Positions 49,556 to 64,000 of a stretch of DNA of 64,000 bases are shown piece by piece; the stretch's first letter is position 1; the number at the start of each line of letters is the position of its first letter. The position numbers and the translations under genes were made by a program. This stretch comes from Apostichopus japonicus (taxonomy: Eukaryota > Echinodermata > Holothuroidea > Aspidochirotida > Stichopodidae), in assembly GCF_037975245.1 (NCBI RefSeq), contig NC_092582.1, forward strand, positions 23,818,077-23,882,076. The letters run 5' to 3'. A model generated the notes under the pieces. That model saw only the letters and a program-made list of their open reading frames with translations, did no database searches and had not been told where the DNA came from.

Positions 49556-49597
49556 CATTGATCAGGGAGTTGTTATGGAACAACTCCCTGCATTGAT
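49556..49597. repeat. 28-bp perfect hairpin flanked by CATTGAT direct repeats (copy 2)
   Basis: CAGGGAGTTGTT (49563-49574), loop ATGG, AACAACTCCCTG (49579-49590). It is flanked by CATTGAT at 49556-49562 and CATTGAT at 49591-49597, and lies 73 bp after copy 1. That each copy has its own matching pair of 7-bp flanks looks like target-site duplication by a minute inserted unit. Confidence 0.95.
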
Positions 49598-49650
49598 GTC
49601 TGGCAGTAATAGTAATGGATTATTTCATCCTTCATGGTGTTATTTTGTGG

Positions 49651-49984
49651 TCTGCAATCAGGCGCGTAGCCAAGGGGGGGGGGGCGAAGGGGGCAGCCGC
49701 CCCCCCCCCCTTGAGCCTATTTTTTAATTTTTTTTTTAATGTTTTTATGATATCGCTAGTAATTTCAAAAGAGAAAATGCTAAGATGCAACTTACAAGGC
49801 CTGGGAAGTGCCATTTCCAGCGATCTGGGAGGCATTTTCAGCCAAAATTTTTATTGTACGCTTCGCGCCAACCATGGTGGCGCTACGCTTAGATAGTATG
49901 CAATGCCGTATTTACGGCTCTGAAAATTTTTCTACATTTTCGCCCCTCCCTTCGCAAATTCCTGGCTACGCGCCTGTCTGCAAT
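49651..49984 (-). mobile_element. Complete hAT-like MITE (318 bp) with 8-bp target duplication
   Basis: The element runs from 49659 to 49976 with inverted ends CAGGCGCGTAGCCA and TGGCTACGCGCCTG. The 8-bp target duplication TCTGCAAT is exact at 49651-49658 and 49977-49984. The interior is G/C-run rich at the left and contains, on the minus strand, the core 'ggcgcgaagc ... cctcccagatcgctggaaat' shared with 12472-12673, 13216-13262 and 22835-22866. No transposase. The open frames here on both strands are shadows of the element. Confidence 0.95.
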
Positions 49985-50419
49985 AAAGAGATATATCGTC
50001 TCGTTAACACCGCGGTTTATGGTATACCGCCAGCTGACAGATTGTGACAATTCATCCTAAGCAAGCGATATTATCAGATTGATACAAAATTCAGTGATGG
50101 GGTAATGATTGTTCCTTGCTTTACGTGTTTAATTATTCAACTTACTGATAGTAATAAAACAGAACACACATCAAAGTTCAAAATAGGAAAGGGAAGTCGG
50201 GTGTGGATGGCTGGAAATCTGGACACACTAGCATATATGACGACATGATCGAATTGTGGTGCGTAAGATATTCATCACCACACATATAATGGCAAGACTG
50301 GAGGGGGGGGGGGGGAGGTAGGTTGGCGTGGATAAGTTACATTATTTAGGTTGTACTGAGGTCACATGTGGTTCAATATGTTACCATAAACATTGCCTTG
50401 CCAAAGTCAAATATAAATG
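49985..50419. other. Gene-free stretch
   Basis: No gene seen. It contains a G run at 50305-50317. The open frame entering the Penelope fragment begins here at 50368, but its first 21 codons are flanking DNA, not element. Confidence 0.6.
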
Positions 50420-50432
50420 AAGTAATTTTTTC

Positions 50433-51198
50433 ACACCTTATTGCCAGGGGCCATAGTGCCAGAAGGGTGCGTGAAGCCATTCAGAGAGTCCGCTCCCTTT
50501 CCAGATCATCTACTTTGGCAGTGAAGGACAGAAAGGGACGAGTTTGCGACAACAAGCTGCCCCTCGTTGTTACTTTCCACCCAAATCTTCCTCCCCTTCA
50601 GAAAATCACCTCTAACAACCACAACATTCTCCTCACTTCAGATAGACTCCAACGAGCCGTCCCTGAAAAACCCATCATCGCCTACAGACGACCACGCAAC
50701 CTACGAGACCTTCTTGTACGTGCTGCTGTTCCACCTCTAACTTCTAACCCCACACCCATTCAGCATGGTACCTTCAAATGTGATCGTACTTCGAGATGCA
50801 TCGTCTGCAGCCACCACATTGTTGAATCCAATTCCATCACCAGCCACAGCATGCAACTCACACACAAGACTAAGGGTCACATCACTTGCACTACCACCAA
50901 TGTCATCTATCTGATCTCTTGTAGAGTTTGCGGCATCCAGTATGTTGGCGAAACCAAAACCACCCTCAAGAAGCGATTCTATGGTCACAGATCCACAGTC
51001 AACACCATGAAGACTGAGACCCCAGTTGGAGAACATTTTAACCTTCCCAACCATACCATTAACGACATGTCCCTACAGGGGATTGAATCCTTAGGTAGCC
51101 GTCCTGACCTAGTACGTATCAGCAGAGAGAGGCTCTGGATGCAACGCCTTCGTACCATTCAACCTCATGGGCTGAACATTCAGGAAGGACATGACTAA
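50433..51198 (+). pseudogene. Penelope-like element polyprotein, C-terminal part: linker and GIY-YIG endonuclease
   Basis: The frame is open from 50368 to the TAA at 51196-51198 (276 codons), but about the first 21 codons lie in flanking sequence. The element-derived part starts near residue 22. Residues 22-120 match the post-reverse-transcriptase linker of the family (HLIARGHSARRVREAIQRV; RRPRNLRDLLVRA at 107-119). Cysteines and histidines at 138, 144, 147, 149 and 150, then C185 and C188, form the zinc-binding-like cluster typical of these proteins. The GIY-YIG endonuclease follows: VIYLISC at 179-185, QYVGET at 191-196, R203, H207, E222 and a terminal asparagine at 270. This nuclease nicks target DNA to prime reverse transcription. 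The reading frame is intact but lacks the reverse transcriptase, so the copy is inactive and likely fairly young. Confidence 0.92.
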
Positions 51199-51507
51199 CT
51201 TTCCTCTGTTCCCTACTCCTTCTCCCCTTTCTCCCTCCCCCCACCCTTTCACTCTCCCTCTCACAGCTCTCTTCCCCTCCATTTTTCTTCACACCTTTCT
51301 GTCTTTGTCCCTCTCCAGTTTATTCCTTACCCTGTGCCTTTAATCCTCTCTTTGTCCCTCCACAGTTTATCTCCTTCCTCTCCTCTTCTCCTGTTGCTTT
51401 CTACTTATAATCCCCTTTCATCCATCTCATTGTGTTCACCGTGCTCTTTAACCTGTCTGTATTCTGTGCGTGTTTTTGTCCCCTCTGTTACTGTAACTTG
51501 TCATTTA

Positions 51508-51546
51508 GCCTCTGAAGAAGATCCTGCTAGGATCGAAACGTCAGGC
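51508..51546 (+). ncRNA. Hammerhead ribozyme-like motif in the Penelope-like element
   Basis: The conserved order is present: stem I strand GCCT (51508-51511), core CTGAAGA (51512-51518, position 7 being variable in hammerheads), stem II GATCC/GGATC with loop TGCTA (51520-51534), core GAAA (51535-51538), a minimal helix III CG (51539-51540), TC with predicted cleavage after C51542, and the stem I partner AGGC (51543-51546). The very short helix III is typical of the minimal hammerheads reported in Penelope-like elements, which may act as dimers through the palindromic ACGT. Its place, 20 nt before the element end, fits. Confidence 0.8.
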
Positions 51547-51575
51547 CAACTTACTTTTACACAAGTAATTTTTTC

Positions 51576-54500
51576 GTCTATTTTACCGGAAGTCATTGTT
51601 TTCCAAGATGAATATATTACGTAAAACGACAGTCGATCCATTGTGAGAGTGAAGCAGGGAGCGGGATTTGTGTGGAAGGCTAATGTGACCGGAACGACGG
51701 TAAAACCTGATCATGTTTGGTCAGCGTACGGATGAAAATAATTTGACATTTAACGATAATTTAGGTTGCATTTTTGTGTGTAAATGTGTAACTTCCATCT
51801 CCTACAAGACATGTAATGTTAACTTCTGTTATAATATTATCAATATATCTAAACATGTGAATGTGGCCGTAAAACTGACGATTAGAAAAATAAACTGTTT
51901 GGACCAATAATACACGATAAAATACATTTGTGTTATCTAACACACAAATTCAGTGTTATATTTTTCTTCTTCATTTACAAGCCTTCTATCTGCATATATT
52001 ATTACATGATCGTTTAATGATGTTTTAGTTAACCTGAACTTACTCTGAAGCAAACGTTACTTTACACATGTCTGATGAAAAGAAATTTTCCTCTGTTGTT
52101 AACATTAAAGCAGCCATATTTCGACTTATCAAGAATGTTACCAAAACCTTCAGAGTATTCAAAATTAGATTGCAATTAATCAAATTAAGGCAGCTTGTTT
52201 TATGTCTGTTAATGAGAGTTATCAATAAAGTAAATAAAGCTTGCAACCTGTCGTCACACAGATGTTTTTCTTTTTAATTAATCCTTTGAAGAACCAAAGA
52301 TGAACTAGAAAACATCCAAACTTTAATTAACTGTTAGTTTGAATTAATCGTTACAATTTTAGCGAACAACTTAACTACGTTATTCCTGAAGCAAATGACA
52401 GATTTACTCAAAATCAACCTAAATATTTGTTATAAATATACAAATAAAATTCTAATTGGCCTAAAACGTGAGAGTCCAACGTTACAGACTAGCATTCAAT
52501 CTAAAATACACTTATAAACATGTTGCATTCAATGTTAACCATTTCTCTGCACTAGTCATAACAATATCAGCCGTGATCGCTGCACAGTTCTAAATTCTCT
52601 GTGAATAAACCGTACGAGCGCCCTCTAAAAACAATAAAGTTTGCATCTCACGGGAGAAGGACACAACTATCTTCTTATTATAACAAAGTTATCGTAAGAT
52701 GAAGACTGTGGAGTACGGTCAGGATTGTCAGAGTGAGGTTGGAGGATTATTTGGATCATACATGTTTATTTGAGATTGGAAGGGCCGCCCTGACATAAGT
52801 TAGTTGTTGATGTTTACAATAATGAATATTCAAAGAACATAATAATATAGATATAATCATCAACACAAACAAAGGTGGAACCAGAGTAATGTACAGCTTA
52901 CTACCGTTAAAGCTTTTTCCATTCATCGGAAGGGGGCGGGAGGTTTTGCTCGTTTTTATAACCGAGTTGGTTCGGTTTATAATTTGTGAATACAACTATA
53001 TTTACAGACTAACTGTATGATACGTTATATTGAATGATATATAGTTATGCCAGGAGTACAAGGACAAACTTGTGTTTATTTTCAGAATTTAAAATTTTAA
53101 AACAGGACGAAGATCGAGATATTGCTTGTTATGGTTACTTTGACGTATATGAATACAAACAATTATCCAGGTTAATCGGTCCTTAATCCAGCATTTTGAA
53201 CGATAAACCTGCATTATCGGTCGAAAAAACTTCATAGACAATGATAAATTTTGATTATTAACCGAATTATCGGTCTGATTTATAACCCGATAATCTAATT
53301 GTATTGCCGGTAAGCTTCATTTTTAGTTACCGGTAAAAACAAGACCGGTATCGAGGGATAATCCAAGTTTTCCGACAGAATAAAACTGGAATACATAATT
53401 TAGTTGTTATATTGAGCGGTGGGTCACACACGTGATTCAGGAATACTCTTGGCATGCGAGGAAACGTCCGGTATGGTTAGCATAACAATACGCGTTAAAT
53501 CCCATTCTTTATACTAAGATGAAATGAATGAAAAGAAAACCTCAGGTGGCTTTGTGAACATTCCAGGCACCGATGTTCTGTATCTAGTCCTACAGTATTG
53601 AATAGGCTTGTTTCTCGTGCATCAAATCCAACGTAAGCAATTGAACGTACAGGGACTGCGGTTGATAGTACGTGTAACCGTTTAGTGAAATATTTTCCTC
53701 AAACACATAGGCTACACACAAAAAAGGACAGTGCAAAGGCTTAAGATGGTGTGATCTACATCCATGGAAATGTTTGTGCAAATTACCGTCGTTGGATTAA
53801 TATTCCAGGATTTTACCTTATGATTCTTTCGCGTTGATTTCGATTTTCCAGATGGATGTAGGCTATATGCTACCATGAATTAAGGATCAATATAGTTTTC
53901 AGAGACCTGCATCTTTTCATGGGCTGAGAAGATGATTCCTTGTGGAGGATTACATTTGTTGAGAGGATCAGTTTGGTTTTATACCGGGATAAACTTTAGA
54001 CTATATAGCATAACGATAGTTACTTTCTAATGGTAAGTTCGTACGAAATTTTACCTTCCTGACTTCTTGAGAGTTCTTGGAGATCAACAGATATTAGATT
54101 TCAAAGTATTGTCCCGTTGACCCCTCGTCATCTCATGTGAGTACACATTCCAATGAAATTCTTTGTTAATATTAATAAACTGGAATAAACGGTACTAGGT
54201 TAAACACGAACAAACAAGTTACTTCTCAAAGACCAGTATAGCACAACCCACACTTAGTTAACAACAACGTTACACTCAAATATTGGCAAACTAGGCCTGC
54301 AGTAGCTGGTTTATGTCTTAAAGGATAGAGGGTAAATTTCAATCGCCTTTACTGAAATTTCGATCGAAAGGGAAACAAACATATAGGCTACCGCTGATAC
54401 TGCCTTTCCTTTTTTTGTTTTCGAAATGTATTGGAAAATTACATTTAAGTGTCAGTAATGCATGAGTATGCCATTGTTTATTATTCTCTTTAATAATTTC

Positions 54501-57500
54501 AGCAACTAAAAGTAATGCCTTCTAACCTTGTTTGGTTTAAATCTTAAGTGGCTAACTATAATAGTTGGTTACTGTATTAGTAGACTGTACAGGTACTGTA
54601 TAGTATTTGCATCCATGCATTAATTTAATAGTGTTTTGTCCATTTTAAAATTTAAGGATATTACTTATATAATTTTTTTTTTATATTTGAACTCAAATTA
54701 AAATATTCAAAATAACATTTAATTCCGTGGTGATCCAATTGCTAATATGTTTTTAGTGTACTTTGAAATTTGGAGAACATCATTAACTGTATTGTTTAGT
54801 CGGGTAAACAAAAATTACCATACCATTTGATATCCTTTATTCCAAAATACTATATTGTTGCATATGTGAAATGAAAGCTCATATTTAAGAAGCAATCTTC
54901 TCTACTGTGCATGTAATTACGTGACGTGTTAGTACTTCACCAAGGCACATAAAAGCTTGAAATACACCGCGCGTCCTAACTTGGCACAGACTTGTCCAAT
55001 AACCAAAGAATTATGCAGGTTCTAGCGCACCATACATATACACTGTTAGGGTACCGTAAGTACATTATAAAGGCGTTAACAAGCTTATACAATACGTTTG
55101 TCAACATTGGTTAATTGCGTAGAAGTTTCAGTATACTTCAGTGTGCTGGCAATGAGATATGCAACTCCCCGGATTGCCCCCTTGTTTATTCTTTGTAGTG
55201 AATATCATTGTTAAATATTTACCACAAAACGATAGAAGTGTGTGTCGCTCAGTACAGACTAGTCATTAGCTTTAAGTTCATATTGCGACCAAGCCGGATC
55301 AGTTACATTATCTGAAATGTCTAGGAATATTCACTCGTACCTGTACTTTGAAATAAAAAAATAAATAAAAAAAAAACACGTAAGGCTCTCGTACCCTCTA
55401 AACTCCGGATAAAAAAAGGAACGATTCCGAGGAACTCGAGGAAAGATGTCAATGGCGTCATCTGTGATTTCGCAAATCAACGTTAGTGTCTAATGAGTAC
55501 ACTCATAGACTGATGAAGCCAGCGATGGGGTTTGAGGTAATGAATGCTGGAGGTTAACGGTCTGCTGCATTGGTCCCAAATTTAGCACTCTTACACTAAA
55601 AAGGTACTGCTCATTGACACACTGATCTGACATGCTCCCTATCAACCAACACACCAAGTCTTCTAAAGATATACAGCAAACTCAAGCAAACATGCTCGTA
55701 AACTTGTTTTATACAAAATTGACTCAGACAAGAAAAGTGCAGAGCAGAGCCGGGCTAACTGGCATATGCAGCGGTTTATAAAATAACACCGTTAAAAAGT
55801 TCGAACCTGACATGAGTATATCATGATTTAAAACATTCCTAATCCTAAATTTGTTTTGAAGTTTGTTCCAATTTATGTAGTATGTTTGTAGTTTGCACTG
55901 AGGTTATCGTTTCTGAGTTAAGCGCCTTTTGACAGTTGCGTTGTAGCCCTAGCGTGGCAGGTCGCGTAAACAGTACAACCTAACCTTATTTGAAGCAAAT
56001 ACAATTTGACAAAAATCTACAGGTGCCACAACAGTTATCTATAAAAACTATAAATGCAGTCAGTTACTAGAATTGTAATCACACTGCCTATGAGTCTATT
56101 GTGTATTGTCCGTTATATATATCGCTGCTGAATAAACTTCCAAAACATTTGACAAATCAACTTCAAGCATATTAGTGTGGTATTTAAAGATATGTTGTAT
56201 TGGCCCAAAATTTAGCAAGCTAATATTCCAAAATAGATTGGATAAAAAGAAAATATGACATGGGGTTACTTGTATTGAAATGATATCATATGTGTATTAC
56301 ACTAACAGCGTGATATACCCTCCATGCTTAAGCAGGAGGTTATTCCTTGGCAATACATTGCTCCTTGGTAGGAAATTGACAAGTGAAATCTCGCTGGGAT
56401 ATATATTTATTATTATTATTATTATTTTTTTTTGGGGGGGGGGGGGTATTTTGGCAAGTTTGTCAGTAAATTTAGGAAGTGTTCTATTTCTTATAGAAGT
56501 TGTGGACTAATATTAGCCTTATATTTTGAGTAACATACAAAGATGTGTGTTAACATTGTTGATGAGAGACATATTTATATTCTAATCAGGATGCGATAAA
56601 AGTATCATCAAAAGTCGGATTACTGAAGTAATGTTCTCTTTCTCGGTAGAATTGATCACGCCAAGAGCATTACCCGAGAAGCCAGAATAATAGTTTGAAT
56701 CACGGCATGAATATCAATGTTTTCATATGAATGACCTTTTCTTGCTGTTATTTAACGGACTGTTTTTACTAAATTTTCCCGTTACAATAATAATTTACCA
56801 TGCATAAGCTAAATAGAAATAACTACACAACAACTCTGCTAACCTTAAATGAGTTTTTATCTGCTCCAAAATTGTGTAAGTTCTTATCACATACTACACT
56901 CATTTACCAAGCATATAGCTATCGATAAGATTGTTGTATACAGTATAGGTAACCAAATTAACAACATATTATTTGCTGAAGTTATAATTATCTTGAGCTC
57001 TTACGTTTACTACCAATAGAGTTACACTAGTATAAAGTTATACTTCATTTCACGCCTTCGACACTAGAGGTGGTCGTTGTAACAAATCTTGTTTTTTTAT
57101 ATGATTATTGACATATTGCTCTTATTTATGAGCACCTGTAGGGGGCAAGGAAAGATCAGGGGACTTGCACTCCACATGGAAATGAAATTGTTAACAACAA
57201 TCAGGGTTAAACAAAACTAATGATGCATACAAATTAACCACATTCCAGCTCGGTATAAGGGCTCAGAATAGCAGGGGTGGTCATTTAATTCTTAGAACAT
57301 TGCTGGGGCTTCCCCAGCCGTACATTTCTGCGTAGCGTTGTTTGAGGTTTGCTATTATTATGCACTGACATTATTCCCAACATAACGTTTACATTTGCAA
57401 AATTTTCATAGCAGACGACTATATTTGGGCATAGTTTGGATTGTAATTTTAGCTCACCAAATGTTACGTCAACATACTTTTACTTATGAATAAGTGAAGT

Positions 57501-58336
57501 TGTCAGTCGGAATTGTTTGAAACCTTATTCATGAACCAAAATCATCATGCATCTTACCAAGACGGACAAAGCGTTAAATAACCCTACTCTTTGCCACATG
57601 TATAATATTTCAGGGTCGGCTAGCGGGGTTTGGTTGCGGTGAGGAATATTTGTTGGAAAATACATGTTAGTTTTTCTAACACATTTGGCGTGTCATTTCG
57701 TTATTTCATGGCGTGGTCAGCCAAGAATGTGTGTCTCGTGAAGCATTCCCCTGATCTGTTTCCCGAATGTTTAAAACAAAATCGGTAGTCCAGGCTAACA
57801 GATACAATTTGATAGAGAACAATAACTTTTCTGGTGTAAATTACATACAAATATCTTCTCCAGTTTTTGAAAACTGGACAGTGGAAGTTGCCACCTGTCA
57901 TACCAAAATGAACTTGAAACAAACAGGTGACGTGGAATTGTTGGATACTTTAAGATAATGTTTTGTTTTGTGTTTCTTTGAAATCTTCATCTAAAGTTCC
58001 CAGACATTGAGGAGGTTGCATTGCGACAGCACACACAGAAATTAGGATACTCCTTCAGGATTGTTGGTCTACACACAATCGTAGCAAATACTGAGTACGA
58101 TTAAAATTCATATAAGTGTACGGATATCTTAAAATGTGTTCGGTAACAATATTTGGAAAAAGTGCACTACAGTGGTTATGACGTATTATTATTCTCACGT
58201 TGCCTTCACCCGTAGAGTATTTTTTATTCACAGAATACTAACTTTCAACGTTAAGTATTATAATAAATTTGCATACATTTTAAATGAATGACTTATTGTA
58301 CCATTGTAATAACAATCTAATAATAACATGTGCGGA

Positions 58337-58360
<24 letters not shown>
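51576..58360. other. Long gene-free stretch
   Basis: 6.8 kb of AT-rich sequence without a recognisable exon, RNA gene or complete mobile element. At 53170-53360 'ccggta'/'taccgg' and 'attatcgg' motifs recur on both strands and may be a decayed element. A G run lies at 56435-56446. Short open frames have no motif I know. Confidence 0.5.

Positions 58361-64000
<5,640 letters not shown>

Larger units (their letters stand above)
50420..51575 (+). mobile_element. 5'-truncated Penelope-like retroelement with 13-bp target duplication
   Basis: The element spans 50433-51562. AAGTAATTTTTTC occurs exactly at 50420-50432 and 51563-51575, on either side of it. The 5' boundary falls inside the coding region, so the reverse transcriptase core is missing, as is usual for copies truncated during target-primed reverse transcription. 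The element consists of a coding part (to 51198), a pyrimidine-rich 3' segment (51199-51500) and a hammerhead-like motif 20 nt before the 3' end. Penelope-like elements are retroelements whose reverse transcriptase is joined to a GIY-YIG endonuclease and which are known to carry hammerhead ribozymes in their terminal repeats. Confidence 0.9.

Noticed and set aside
50737-51054. 105-codon ORF antisense to the Penelope-like frame
   Set aside because: Shadow of the GIY-YIG coding frame on the opposite strand.

Overview
This is an AT-rich stretch of animal nuclear DNA. It has long introns with consensus GT/AG splice sites, abundant decayed DNA transposons, a 5'-truncated Penelope-like retroelement, minisatellites, and many G or C runs of 9 or more in an otherwise AT-rich background. 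The repeat content and the style of the leucine-rich exons suggest a marine invertebrate, possibly an echinoderm such as a sea cucumber. That is inferred from impression, not from a search. No bacterial operons, rRNA, convincing tRNA or CRISPR were seen. Nearly all open frames are short and lack coding character.

Layout. 1-1370 is a 146-bp satellite with a 3-unit higher-order repeat. 1371-14531 is gene-free as far as I can see. It holds a 272-bp inverted-repeat element (4748-5019), a possible LTR-like promoter on the minus strand (about 11400-12300) and remnants of a dispersed repeat (12381-13280).

14532-42704 carries the 3' part of one plus-strand gene. Five exons (14532-14740, 21357-21433, 26514-26581, 37701-37736, 41772-41845) chain in compatible phases to a stop at 41841-41843. 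A 3' exon follows from 42348 with AATAAA signals at 42456 and 42699. The product looks leucine-rich; its 5' exons are not visible here. Its introns contain a 543-bp foldback palindrome (16831-17373), a 138-bp tandem array derived from a hAT-like element (21863-22835), local segmental duplications, a second foldback (31333-32000), a 1-kb 21/22-bp minisatellite (33990-35028) and a complete non-autonomous hAT element with target duplications (36412-37006).

42705-64000 has no recognised host gene. It contains a 33-34 bp ATCGAT-containing minisatellite (about 45140-45780) and a hAT nested in a hAT (47198-48433 containing 47585-48318, the inner one with a transposase C-terminal remnant). It also has two 28-bp perfect hairpins each flanked by its own 7-bp direct repeat (49483-49597), another hAT MITE (49659-49976), and the Penelope-like fragment (50433-51562) with a GIY-YIG endonuclease and a hammerhead-ribozyme-like core. 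The last 12 kb is essentially unannotatable apart from a TA microsatellite.

Nothing here works together as a pathway. The most interesting material is the transposon biology (precise ends and target duplications), the paired micro-hairpins, the ribozyme-bearing Penelope copy, and a gene whose penultimate exon is open in two frames.
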